NCBI RefSeq assembly: GCF_030930995.1
Contig: NZ_CP133217.1
Location: 992,001-1,056,000, forward strand
DNA from: Thiothrix subterranea
Lineage (GTDB): Bacteria > Pseudomonadota > Gammaproteobacteria > Thiotrichales > Thiotrichaceae
Reading direction: 5' to 3'
Length of the DNA: 64,000 nucleotides
This document shows, in pieces, positions 44,618 to 53,285 of the stretch (positions are counted from its first letter, which is position 1; every line of letters starts with the position of its first letter). Under the pieces are notes generated by a model. That model had not been told where the DNA came from, did no database searches, and saw nothing but the letters and a program-made list of their open reading frames with translations. Made by a program: the position numbers and the translations under genes.

Positions 44618-46636
44618 ATGAAACGGCATTATTTATCACACAGTATCGTGCTGGCAGTGACTTTATTGGGCTTGGGCGCGTGCAGCAATTCCAGCGACTA
44701 TGATTTCAGTGCAAACGCGAACGCCACCAGCGGCAGCGCGGCAGTGGCGCGTTTCGACCCACGTAATGGGGTGATTCCGCAAACCAACGATCTGTTATTG
44801 GCTGGCACGACCGATGGCACGTTAAATATTCCCACCGCCACGATTACCAACCCCGGTCAATTGGGCTTGGTGAATAACCTGAATACGCTGGACGGTTTTG
44901 GGCTGACAGCGCCAATTACAGCGGCGTTTGGGGCAAGCCTGAAGGCGAGTTCCCTGCAACTTGGCAGCAGTGTACGTGTGTTTGAAGTGCGCAAAGATGC
45001 CGCGACGCAAGCCATTACCGGCGTGACTCGCGAAGTCACTGCCAGTGAATTATTCGCCACCGCAGCAGGCGCGGCGCAAGATACCTTGGCGTTAGTGCCA
45101 TTGACACCGCTAAAGGAAAGCACCAGTTACCTTGTGGTGTTGACCAATGGCATTCGTGGGGCGGATGACCGCGCTGCCAGCAGTGATTCGGCGTATCTAC
45201 TCGCGAAAAGCACCACCGCTTTGACAGGCGAATACGCGGCCTTAGAACCTTTGCGCCAATTGATTAACAATCAAGAAGCCGTTGCCGCCAGTCAAGGTGT
45301 TAACGCGGCAAGCATTGTATTGAGCTGGAGTTTTACTACCCAGTCGGTAACGCCGGTATTGACGGCGCTGCAAACCCAAGCCGCCGCTGGCAGCATCGCC
45401 ATTTCCCCGGCATTGGGCGCAACCAATACGTTTGTGCCAGCACTCGCCGGTAAAGCCAATGTGCACATTGGAACGCTGGCCGTGCCGTATTATTTGACCG
45501 CACCGAGTAGCGCTAATCCCACTGCGCCGCTGACAACGTTTTGGACCGGGGCAGCGGGGAGTTTCCTGACACGCTTTAACCCCACGCCACAGGCAACCTC
45601 GACGCAAACCATTCCGGTGTTGCTGAGTGTGCCGAATGCCAGTGCCGCAGCGGGGGGAACGCCGCCCGCGAGTGGCTGGCCGGTGGTGATTTTCCAGCAC
45701 GGCATTACCCGTAATCGCCAAGATTTATTGGCGGTGGCGGATGCCTTGGCGGATGCCGGTTATGTGGGCGTGGCGATTGATTTGCCTTTGCATGGCGTGA
45801 CGGAAGACACCAATCCTCTGCGTGCTGATGTGAATCCGGCGTTTGCGAACGATGTGGAGCGCACCTTTAATCTGGATGTGCAAAATGCGTCGACAGGTAC
45901 CGCCGGGGCGGATGGCATTATTGATACCTCAGGGACGCATTTCATTAATTTGAGCAGTTTGCCGACCTCGCGTGACAATATCCGCCAAGGCATTGCCGAC
46001 TTGTTGGTATTGCGGCGCAGTTTGGGCAATATCAGTGCGGTGCGTTTGAATACCGCACAAGTGGGTTTTGTGGGGCATTCGCTCGGTGGCATTGTAGGTA
46101 CGGGGTATTTGGCTGTTGAAAGTACCGCAACGCCCGCTTCCTTGGTGACGACCGGCGGTGGCATTGCGCGGTTGTTGGACGGTTCGGAACGCTTTGGCCC
46201 GGTGATTCAGGCCGGTTTAGGCAATGTGGGGCTGACACCGGGGTCGGCAGCGTATGATGCTTACATGGTGGTGGCGCAAACAGTGCTGGATGCGGCGGAT
46301 CCGGTGGTGTTGGGGGCGCGAGCAGCAGCAGCGCATCCTGTGCACATGATCGAAGTGTTGGGGGATAAGGTCATTCCCAACCGAGTGGCTAACGCGCCGT
46401 TGTCCGGCACTGAGCCATTGGCAAGTGTGATGCAATTGAGCAGCAGAACCGCGACGGCGGCTGGCGCGGATGGCATGGTGCGTTTTAATAGCGGCGAACA
46501 CGGTTCGGTGCTTGATCCTACCGCGAGCATGGCGGTGACGGTGGAAATGCAGCGGCAGATTGCGGCGTTCCAGCTTGCCAGAGGTGCCGCGATTACGTTG
46601 ACCGACACCAGTGTGATTGCTGGGGCAGCACCCTAA
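44618..46636 (+). CDS. VolA/Pla-1-cef family surface lipase, lipoprotein
   Basis: 672 residues. Lipobox LGAC at Cys22. Begins with the lipase N-terminal domain typical of the Pla-1/cef family (ARFDPRNGVIPQTNDLLL, with conserved P-x-N-D). The alpha/beta-hydrolase part has the oxyanion region VVIFQHGITRNRQDLLAVA and the nucleophile motif VGHSLGGIVGT; the catalytic His is probably in SGEHGSVLDP. VolA of Vibrio cholerae is a surface lysophospholipase encoded beside fadL, the same arrangement as here. Confidence 0.87.
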   Translation: MKRHYLSHSIVLAVTLLGLGACSNSSDYDFSANANATSGSAAVARFDPRNGVIPQTNDLLLAGTTDGTLNIPTATITNPGQLGLVNNLNTLDGFGLTAPITAAFGASLKASSLQLGSSVRVFEVRKDAATQAITGVTREVTASELFATAAGAAQDTLALVPLTPLKESTSYLVVLTNGIRGADDRAASSDSAYLLAKSTTALTGEYAALEPLRQLINNQEAVAASQGVNAASIVLSWSFTTQSVTPVLTALQTQAAAGSIAISPALGATNTFVPALAGKANVHIGTLAVPYYLTAPSSANPTAPLTTFWTGAAGSFLTRFNPTPQATSTQTIPVLLSVPNASAAAGGTPPASGWPVVIFQHGITRNRQDLLAVADALADAGYVGVAIDLPLHGVTEDTNPLRADVNPAFANDVERTFNLDVQNASTGTAGADGIIDTSGTHFINLSSLPTSRDNIRQGIADLLVLRRSLGNISAVRLNTAQVGFVGHSLGGIVGTGYLAVESTATPASLVTTGGGIARLLDGSERFGPVIQAGLGNVGLTPGSAAYDAYMVVAQTVLDAADPVVLGARAAAAHPVHMIEVLGDKVIPNRVANAPLSGTEPLASVMQLSSRTATAAGADGMVRFNSGEHGSVLDPTASMAVTVEMQRQIAAFQLARGAAITLTDTSVIAGAAP

Positions 46637-46657
46637 GGCTTGTGACCAGTGTGAGTA

Positions 46658-46688
46658 TTGACAGACACTACCCCTTTATCAGTAAAAT
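46658..46688 (+). promoter_or_regulatory. Possible promoter of the DsrC/TusE-like gene
   Basis: A perfect TTGACA (46658-46663) is followed 19 bp later by TAAAAT (46683-46688), 41 nt before the ATG. The spacing is 2 bp longer than ideal. Confidence 0.35.
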
Positions 46689-46728
46689 ACCTTACTAAAT
46701 TACTAGGCAATTTGAGGAGACTTAAACA

Positions 46729-47028
46729 ATGAGCGTAGAAATCCCTGCCCGTGACGGCGACGGCTATTTAGTTAGCATGGATGACTGGACACCGGAAATC
46801 GGTAAAGCCATGGCGGAAGTCGATGGTGTCGATCTGACCGATGCCAAATGGGAACAGATCATGAAAGCGCGTGAATATTACGACGATCAAGCGGTCGTAC
46901 CACCGATTCGCAAGTTCTCTAAATTCATTAACATGGATCAAAAAGAACTGTTTGCGCAATGGAAAACCGGGCCGATGAAGCCGATTACCAAATACGGCGG
47001 TTTGCCGAAGCCGACTGGCTGCGTGTAA
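46729..47028 (+). CDS. DsrC/TusE family sulfur-carrier protein with a single C-terminal cysteine
   Basis: 99 residues. The C-terminal arm GGLPKPTGCV has the penultimate Cys that carries sulfur in both DsrC and TusE. DsrC used with dissimilatory sulfite reductase has a second Cys ten residues earlier; here that position is Thr (PITKYGGLP), so a trisulfide-forming DsrC function is unlikely. It is closer to TusE or a regulatory DsrC-like paralogue. GAGGAG before the ATG; monocistronic with its own possible promoter. Convergent with the flavoprotein gene, 17 nt away. Confidence 0.88.
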   Translation: MSVEIPARDGDGYLVSMDDWTPEIGKAMAEVDGVDLTDAKWEQIMKAREYYDDQAVVPPIRKFSKFINMDQKELFAQWKTGPMKPITKYGGLPKPTGCV

Positions 47029-47045
47029 GTCTTTGGGGTGCGGGG

Positions 47046-48236
47046 TTAAGCATACTGCCCCGCACACCAACCCGACGCCCACGCCCACTGAAAATTATAC
47101 CCCCCCAACCAGCCGGTGACATCCACGGTTTCACCAATGAAATACAGCCCCGGCACTTTGCGGGCTTCCAGTGTTTTAGACGATAATTCGCGCGTATCCA
47201 CCCCACCCAAGCTCACTTCAGCCGTGCGCATTCCTTCTGTACCCGCCGGGGTTAATTCCCATGCGTGTAATTGCGCGGCAATCGACTGAAGCATTTTATC
47301 GCCGTATTGCCCCAACGGACGGTTAGGAAACAAGGTTTCGCACAGCCGTTGCGCCAAGCGATTGGGCAAGACTTCGGCTAACAACGTTTTCAATTCCGCT
47401 TTCGGGCGTTGCTGTTGCACGCTTTGTAGCCAGGCATAAGCATCTAGCCCCGGTAGCAAGTCAATTTGTACTGCCGCTCCTTTTTGCCAATACGATGAAA
47501 TTTGCAACATTGCCGGGCCACTCAAGCCCCGATGCGTAAACAGCATCTGTTCGCGAAAATAACCGTCCCCGCAACTGACCGCCACGGGCGTACTAACACC
47601 TGCCAAGCCCGCGAATAAGCCTTCTAATAAAGTCTGGTCAAACGTGAACGGCACAAGTGCGGGCGAAAACGGAATGTTTTTCAAGCCAAACTGTTTGGCG
47701 ATGTGGCTGCCAAAATCGGTTGCCCCCATGCGCGGAATCGAGGGGCCGCCGGTGGCAATCACCAGTGACGCTGCTTGGAATGCCCCTTGCGTGGTGTGCA
47801 GGTGGAATTGCGCGTCTGCTCGCTGAATCTGGGTGACGTCGGTATTGAGGCGCAAGGTGACAGCGGCTTGCTGACACTCTGTCCACAACATCTCCACGAT
47901 TGCGGGGGCTTTTTGGTCACAAAACAGTTGCCCCAAGATTTTTTCATGCCAGCTCAAGTGGTAGTGACGCATCAAATCAAGGAAATCGTTGGCGGTGTAG
48001 CGTGCCAGTGCGGATTTACAAAAGTGGGGATTCTGCGACAAATAAGCGGCTGGGTTGACGTGCAGATTGGTGAAATTACAACGTCCACCGCCGGAGATGA
48101 GAATTTTTTTACCGATTTTGTCGGCTTTGTCGAGCAATAGCACGCGCCGCCCGCGTTTTCCGGCTATTGCTGCACACATTAATCCCGCCGCGCCTGCGCC
48201 GAGAATCACTACATCATAAGTTTCTGGGGTTTGCAT
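47046..48236 (-). CDS. NAD(P)/FAD-dependent oxidoreductase, BaiN/YhiN (HI0933) family
   Basis: 396 residues. FAD-binding GAGAAGLMCAAIAGKRG at the N-terminus, then KIGKKILISGGGRCNFTN, the signature of the HI0933 family. C-terminal FAD-binding TEGMRTAEVSLGGVDTRELS and GLYFIGETVDVTGWLGGYN complete it. Full length. Cytoplasmic flavoprotein of poorly known function; relatives reduce unsaturated bonds (BaiN). Convergent with the DsrC-like gene. Confidence 0.9.
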   Translation of the reverse strand: MQTPETYDVVILGAGAAGLMCAAIAGKRGRRVLLLDKADKIGKKILISGGGRCNFTNLHVNPAAYLSQNPHFCKSALARYTANDFLDLMRHYHLSWHEKILGQLFCDQKAPAIVEMLWTECQQAAVTLRLNTDVTQIQRADAQFHLHTTQGAFQAASLVIATGGPSIPRMGATDFGSHIAKQFGLKNIPFSPALVPFTFDQTLLEGLFAGLAGVSTPVAVSCGDGYFREQMLFTHRGLSGPAMLQISSYWQKGAAVQIDLLPGLDAYAWLQSVQQQRPKAELKTLLAEVLPNRLAQRLCETLFPNRPLGQYGDKMLQSIAAQLHAWELTPAGTEGMRTAEVSLGGVDTRELSSKTLEARKVPGLYFIGETVDVTGWLGGYNFQWAWASGWCAGQYA

Positions 48237-48262
48237 GGGCGCATAATAAGCGTTTGTTTGCC

Positions 48263-48293
48263 AAGAAAAAAGCCCGCGATAGGTGCGGGCTTT
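48263..48293 (-). terminator. Rho-independent terminator after the 3D-domain gene
   Basis: On the minus strand, the 9-bp stem AAAGCCCGC / GCGGGCTTT (48269-48293) has a 7-nt loop and runs into TTTTTTCTT (48263-48270). It lies 29 nt past the stop at 48322 and separates that gene from the flavoprotein gene. Confidence 0.88.
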
Positions 48294-48321
48294 CGGAAAT
48301 CTTTCGATCGAAGAGGGGATT

Positions 48322-48726
48322 TTACCAGTGAATGCTCACGGTGCGTCTTCCCCAGCGTTTTGCTTTGTGGACATCTCTTCCCATGTAGATGTCGATTTTT
48401 TTGCGCCAGCGTGAGTGCATTTTGTCCATAACGACGTATTCGCCGTCGAGGTACTCACCATCTGGGCTTTTGATTTTTACCTTGTCACCGTAGCTAAGGC
48501 CATGCTTTTTCAACAGATCTCTGGAAATAGCGATGGCTTTCATGCCAGGTATTAGGCGGTCGCCCCATGCGGCGATGTCTGGAGTACTATCAGTTTGCTT
48601 GGAAACCGAGTTATAAGCGGTAGCGGTTACATTAAGGCTGTTCGGCCGTTTCTGCCCAGCCGAGGCGATTCCAACCATGCTAATGGTTAGAAGAACCACT
48701 GTTAGGAGACGTTTTACAGTAAACAT
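48322..48726 (-). CDS. 3D-domain (RlpA-like double-psi beta-barrel) protein
   Basis: 134 residues. Signal peptide (LLTVVLLTISMVGIASA), then LNVTATAYNSV and WGDRLIPGMKAIAISRDLL. The 3D motif region VVMDKMHSRWRKKIDIYMG follows the 'D-x-M-h..., I-D-[IL]-[YF]' pattern found in MltA and Bacillus 3D proteins. The third Asp (in DIYM) is present. Exported, probably acting on or binding peptidoglycan. Short length means it is a stand-alone 3D domain. Monocistronic with a strong terminator. Confidence 0.8.
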   Translation of the reverse strand: MFTVKRLLTVVLLTISMVGIASAGQKRPNSLNVTATAYNSVSKQTDSTPDIAAWGDRLIPGMKAIAISRDLLKKHGLSYGDKVKIKSPDGEYLDGEYVVMDKMHSRWRKKIDIYMGRDVHKAKRWGRRTVSIHW

Positions 48727-49100
48727 AAATTAACCTAAGTTTTTAATTTAAAAAGAAATTTTACTAAAGTTGATCGAAAGATTAAAAAGATATTAGCATA
48801 TCAATATATTCTAATGAAGAAGATTTTGACGTGCGACTGACAAACGGTAAGGTTTGGGGTGATGAATGATTGGCGACACTAATCAACTTCACTGTATCTA
48901 TATAACAACATAGTATAAGGTAACTGAGTGTATATCAGAGACACAGTATTGTCATTTTTTTGCTGATAAAAATTTCGCTGGTTAATTAAATTAATCAATA
49001 ATCATCATTTATGAGCCATGTAAAACAATGGTTTGAAAATAATGGTGATGCTAATTGCTAATTAATCAGAAATTTAAATGGATAAAATACGATTTTAATT
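48727..49100. other. AT-rich intergenic region
   Basis: 374 bases between divergent genes (48322 minus, 49101 plus). Very AT-rich, with many stop codons in all frames. It must carry both promoters; I cannot single out one site. No repeat, RNA gene or small gene seen. Confidence 0.6.
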
Positions 49101-50618
49101 ATGGTAAACGCTATTATTATTGCCACTTTGAATGCACGCTACACCCATGCGTCGTTGGGTTTACGCTACTTATTAGCCAATCAGGGTGAGTGGCAAGCGC
49201 AAACAAAAATCATGGAATTTACGATTGCAATGCGCCCGTTGGATATTGCTGAGCAATTATTAATCGGTCGACCGCGTATCATCGGTTTGGGGGTGTATAT
49301 CTGGAATATCACCGAAACCACCGCCTTAGTAGCGTTGCTCAAAGCACTCGCCCCGGACGTGGTAATTGTGTTAGGCGGCCCGGAAGTCAGTTACGAAACC
49401 GCGCAACAAACGATTGTGCAGCAGGCGGATTACGTGATTACCGGGGCGGGCGAGGTGAGTTTCCGGCAATTGTGTGGGCAATTGCTGCACGGGCAAAAGC
49501 CTTTGAATAAGGTTATTGCGGGTGAACAAGTACCGTTGGCGCAGTTGACGCTACCGTATACGCAATACACTGAGAATGATTTGGCAACACGCTCAATTTA
49601 CGTGGAAGCCTCACGCGGGTGTCCGTTTAAATGCGAGTTTTGCTTATCTGCCTTGGATAAAACCGCGTTGCCGTTTGAATTACAACACTTTTTGGCGGAA
49701 ATGGATCGGCTGTGGCAGCGGGGTTTGCGTCAGTTTCGCTTTGTGGATCGCACCTTTAACTTGAAAATTGCCACGACGGTGGCGATTTTGGACTTTTTCT
49801 TGGAACGTTTGGATGCGGCAACGTTTTTGCATTTTGAGCTGATTCCCGACCATTTGCCGGATGCACTCAAGGAACGGATTACCCGTTTTCCACCCGGTTC
49901 TTTGCAGTTTGAAATTGGCATTCAAACCTTTAACCCAGAGGTGCAGGCGCTGATTAGCCGCAAGCAAGACAATGCAAAATCGGCGGAAAATATCCGTTGG
50001 TTGCGGGAACATTCTGCCGCGCATTTGCACACCGATCTGATTTTTGGGTTGCCGGGGGAGGATTTGCCAAGTTTTGGGGCGGGTTTTGACCGTTTGATGG
50101 CCTTGAATCCGCATGAAATTCAGGTGGGTATCCTCAAACGCTTACGTGGTACGCCGATTATTCGCCATACCGAGGCGTTTGGGATGGTGTACAACCCGCA
50201 GCCGCCGTACAACATTTTGCGTACCGATCGGGTGGATTTCGACACCATGCAACAGATGAATCGGTTTGCCCGCTATTGGGACATGATCGCCAATTCCGGG
50301 CGGTTTGCGCATACCTTGCCGTTGTTGTTGGGGGATGCGCCGTTTGCGCGTTTCTGGGCATTGTCGGCTTGGATTTATGCGCAAGTGCAACAAACGCATC
50401 AAATTGCCTTACCGCGTTTATTCGTGCTGGTACATGGCGCTGGGCAGGCAGTGTTGGGGATTGAGCAAAGCGTGTTGGAAGACGCTTTGCTGCAAGATTA
50501 TGCAGTGACGGGGCAGAAAGGGCAGATTCCGTTTTTGAGCGAAGTTCGTAAAAACCGGGCAACGCCACAGGATGGCGGCAAAAGTGGCAATCAGCGCCAA
50601 TTACGCTTTCTGAATTAG
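49101..50618 (+). CDS. B12-binding domain radical SAM protein (DUF4080)
   Basis: 505 residues. The N-terminal cobalamin-binding-like domain (IATLNARYTHASLGLRYLL, VVIVLGGPEVSYE) is followed by a radical SAM barrel with Cx3Cx2C in SRGCPFKCEFCLSAL, then the DUF4080 C-terminal part (GRFAHTLPLLLGDAPFARFW). Binds a [4Fe-4S] cluster and SAM; the reaction is unknown for the family. There is no clear ribosome-binding site in the AT-rich leader. The last 4 nt overlap the convergent lipoprotein gene. Confidence 0.88.
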   Translation: MVNAIIIATLNARYTHASLGLRYLLANQGEWQAQTKIMEFTIAMRPLDIAEQLLIGRPRIIGLGVYIWNITETTALVALLKALAPDVVIVLGGPEVSYETAQQTIVQQADYVITGAGEVSFRQLCGQLLHGQKPLNKVIAGEQVPLAQLTLPYTQYTENDLATRSIYVEASRGCPFKCEFCLSALDKTALPFELQHFLAEMDRLWQRGLRQFRFVDRTFNLKIATTVAILDFFLERLDAATFLHFELIPDHLPDALKERITRFPPGSLQFEIGIQTFNPEVQALISRKQDNAKSAENIRWLREHSAAHLHTDLIFGLPGEDLPSFGAGFDRLMALNPHEIQVGILKRLRGTPIIRHTEAFGMVYNPQPPYNILRTDRVDFDTMQQMNRFARYWDMIANSGRFAHTLPLLLGDAPFARFWALSAWIYAQVQQTHQIALPRLFVLVHGAGQAVLGIEQSVLEDALLQDYAVTGQKGQIPFLSEVRKNRATPQDGGKSGNQRQLRFLN

Positions 50619-51439
50619 GACTTGCTGCACACTTCTTTGGCAAACGTGGGGTAATCGACAATTTTGGCGCTTTCGCAGGCAATCTTGCAGCGCCGCGCGA
50701 ACGATTCCCCAACAAAGCCGGGGTGTTCACCTACCGCCGCGACCCCGCGTGTCAGGTAGCCGGGGAAACTGGCTTGTGGGTCGGCGCAGTTGCTATCGGT
50801 TTCTTGGTGCTCTTTGCACGCGCCTAGGGCTTCTTCGTACAACCAGCGGCAGTTTTCTTCGCCAACAAAGCTTTTGGGTACGGTTTCGAGTTCAATGCCC
50901 AATTGACTGCCTTGCAGTACCGCATTTTTGTGTTTGCCCGCTTGGAAACCCAGATCCAGCAATAAGCGTTCGCCATCGACATTGACGGTGAGATCTTCTG
51001 GCACGGCGTTGAAATCGGCATGGCTCACCATGATGGGGTCAGCGTCTTCATCCAGCAGCAGGAAATGGAACTGGTTTTGCGGGCAAGCTGTGCCGCCGCA
51101 ATTCGTACCAAACAGCACCACATCGCGGTTATTTTGTTTAATGTAGTAGTGCAGCGACAGGTAAAAACCTTCTTGTTGGAAAATTTTCTTATCATCCAGC
51201 AGCAAGGAGTCAGGAGGGAAGTCGGGCTGGCTGTGGGTGATTTGTAATTTGCCAAACCGGGTATCCAGCGTCTCATTTTCCAGCTCCAAGGCTTGGATAT
51301 AGGTTTCCAAGACAGTCACGTTGGAGGAGGGCGAGGCTGCCGGGTTTTCGGGAGTGTTATCGCAGCCTGCCAACATTAACAGCAGGCTACAGGCGCTTAC
51401 CCAACTTAAATGTGCCAGATACTTCAGCATAATGATCAT
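50615..51439 (-). CDS. Hypothetical lipoprotein
   Basis: 274 residues. Signal with lipobox LAGC (about Cys26), then a Glu/Leu-rich stretch (LETYIQALELENETLDT), a strand-rich middle containing LFGTNCGGTACPQNQFHFL, and a Cys-containing C-terminus (CRWLYEEALGACKEH, SNCADP, RRCKIACE). The even set of cysteines suggests disulfides in the periplasm. No family recognised. Convergent 4-nt overlap with the radical SAM gene. Confidence 0.75.
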   Translation of the reverse strand: MIIMLKYLAHLSWVSACSLLLMLAGCDNTPENPAASPSSNVTVLETYIQALELENETLDTRFGKLQITHSQPDFPPDSLLLDDKKIFQQEGFYLSLHYYIKQNNRDVVLFGTNCGGTACPQNQFHFLLLDEDADPIMVSHADFNAVPEDLTVNVDGERLLLDLGFQAGKHKNAVLQGSQLGIELETVPKSFVGEENCRWLYEEALGACKEHQETDSNCADPQASFPGYLTRGVAAVGEHPGFVGESFARRCKIACESAKIVDYPTFAKEVCSKS

Positions 51440-51660
51440 TAATCCGGTGAGGTTCAGGTTTGGATACTAATGGATAGCCATCCGTTCGGCAATTCCTTGT
51501 TTCCAAACGGTTTGCATCCGTTCACCGATCGCAGTGAAGGCGGGGTTTTGGTGGTTATGCATTGTATATTATTCATAACTAAAATATTGTGCACTCTATC
51601 GTCTTGATTTCCTTTCTGTTAAATTGATATTCGTCAGTTGATCATTGAGGAATAATAAAC

Positions 51661-52269
51661 ATGTCTGCATTAGATTTGGCAGATTACTTGCGGTTGCGTC
51701 TGCGTGCCATGCAGATGACGACTACGGAAGCTGCAAAACGCTCTGGTATTTCACGTCAAACATGGCATAAGTTGTTACGTGCAGAAATTGGTGAGGCCAG
51801 ATTATCCACCCTGACTCAGGTGGCGGATACGCTGGAAACTCACCCGTTAAGCATGTTACGTATCTTTTTTAATGGACGTGAGGTGTCACAAGCCGGGCGC
51901 AGAGGCGGTAGTACCGCGTTTGTGCTGGGCTTTGTGGCGGATGTAACCTTCCCCGACAATAGTCAGGTTCGCGTCGGGGAAGAATTTGAGAAAATCTGGG
52001 AAGTCACCAATTTAGGCAAAGAAGCTTGGATTGGTTGGCACTTGCAATGCGTGAGTATTGATGGCGACGCCAAACTCTTACCGGTGAGTGAAAGTGTGCC
52101 GATTCCCGATACTAAGCCGGGCGAGCAGGTGCGTTTAGCGGTGTGTTTGCGTGCACCCAATACGCCGTGCAGCGCGGTGATTTCGCATTGGAAATGTGTC
52201 AATGCGGCGGGCGAAATGGCGATTCCTTCTCATGCTGGTCTGTATTGCATGGTTAAAGTGATACCTTGA
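51661..52269 (+). CDS. HTH protein fused to an NBR1-like Ig domain
   Basis: 202 residues. Residues 1-60 form a Xre-type helix-turn-helix (TTTEAAKRSGISRQTWHKLL). Residues 79-202 match the NBR1 ('next to BRCA1') Ig-like domain: FVADVTFPDNSQVRVGEEF, KIWEVTNLGKEAWIGWHL, TKPGEQVRLAVCLRAPNTP, ISHWKCVNAAGE. In eukaryotes this domain occurs in autophagy receptors; bacterial proteins carrying it are known but poorly studied. GAGGAA before the ATG sets the start. It may be a DNA-binding regulator whose Ig domain senses a protein or glycan. A short paralogue lacking the Ig domain lies at 53286. Confidence 0.8.
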   Translation: MSALDLADYLRLRLRAMQMTTTEAAKRSGISRQTWHKLLRAEIGEARLSTLTQVADTLETHPLSMLRIFFNGREVSQAGRRGGSTAFVLGFVADVTFPDNSQVRVGEEFEKIWEVTNLGKEAWIGWHLQCVSIDGDAKLLPVSESVPIPDTKPGEQVRLAVCLRAPNTPCSAVISHWKCVNAAGEMAIPSHAGLYCMVKVIP

Positions 52270-52305
52270 GCTAGACATCCCAGTCATGGCAGGTCGTCTG
52301 CCAGC

Positions 52306-52333
52306 GTAGAGACGCAAGATTTTGCGTCTCTAC
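52306..52333. repeat. Palindromic repeat, copy 1
   Basis: GTAGAGACGCAA and TTGCGTCTCTAC form a perfect 12-bp stem around a 4-nt loop. It sits between the convergent ends of the NBR1-HTH gene and the LuxR gene, preceded by GTCTGCCA. A second copy in the same context lies at 53614. No T-run follows, so a classical terminator is unlikely. Confidence 0.85.
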
Positions 52334-52344
52334 ATTAGGCTGAT

Positions 52345-53115
52345 TTACAAATGCAATAATCCGGCTAAATAGAACAATCTATCCCGATTAATCCCTCCTA
52401 ATTTATCGCGCAGTTTATCCAGCACCTTGCTGGCGTAGCGATACGAAATCCCCGTGTGATCTTGAATGTTTTTGAAGGGCTTACCCGTGGCAGCGTAACG
52501 CAAAATGGTGATTTCGGTTTCATTTAAGCTTGGTAAAAACGGCGAGGTAAACCGCGTACAAGTTTGCGGGTCAGACAATACCAAACTGTGGAATATCTGT
52601 GTCATCTGCAACAACAGTTCGGCGCGTTCGCGCATTAAATGGTTAAAAATATCAGGGTGTTCGCTGCTGATAATATTGATCGTGGAAATGCCGATTGCCC
52701 CCGCTGCGGGAATACTGAGGGCATTCACGCACCCGTATAATTGCGTGGCTAACTTATCAAAACGATTTTCATCAGGTTTCAGCCCGATGGTTTCAGCGTG
52801 TTCGCGGTAGTTTGTCAGTGAAAAATCGTTGTTTTTGATTTTTTTGACGCTGATGTCGCAGCGATCCAAATTTTCAGCGACGTAGTGTTGCAGAAAATTA
52901 ACCGGGTAATCATGGGTATGCGTGAATTCTGGCGTGGCTGGGAATAGCTTGCCTTCACGTTCCATGCTCAATAGCGGCAAGTAGGTGTAGACAACCCGCC
53001 CCTCAAACCCCAGCGTTTCGATGAAGTTGACGTAAAGCGTGAAGCGTTCTTGAAACGAGGGTTTGGAAAACAGTGTATTAACAAAGTCACCGAGTAAATA
53101 TTGATGAGGGCGCAT
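52345..53115 (-). CDS. LuxR family transcriptional regulator (probable LuxR solo)
   Basis: 256 residues. The C-terminal 65 are a LuxR/FixJ helix-turn-helix (LNETEITILRYAATGKPFKN, SYRYASKVLDKLRDKLGG). The N-terminal part has the shape of an autoinducer-binding domain (HDYPVNFLQHYVAENLDRCD, like the YPxxWxxxY...D pattern of LuxR/TraR). There is no luxI-type synthase in the window. It is flanked by two related HTH genes on the opposite strand. Confidence 0.8.
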   Translation of the reverse strand: MRPHQYLLGDFVNTLFSKPSFQERFTLYVNFIETLGFEGRVVYTYLPLLSMEREGKLFPATPEFTHTHDYPVNFLQHYVAENLDRCDISVKKIKNNDFSLTNYREHAETIGLKPDENRFDKLATQLYGCVNALSIPAAGAIGISTINIISSEHPDIFNHLMRERAELLLQMTQIFHSLVLSDPQTCTRFTSPFLPSLNETEITILRYAATGKPFKNIQDHTGISYRYASKVLDKLRDKLGGINRDRLFYLAGLLHL

Positions 53116-53285
53116 AAATCCAGACTTCCCAGCAACTGGGCTTTGGGTGTTAGTACCGCTAGTCTAACGGCAGTCGACTGCCACGCTCAAGCGGCATCGT
53201 CAAGGGTGGAAATTTCTACCTTGTTGCCCCACGCCCAAACCGTGAAACTCAATGCCATTATTGGGTGTTATCGAGGGAACAGGGG

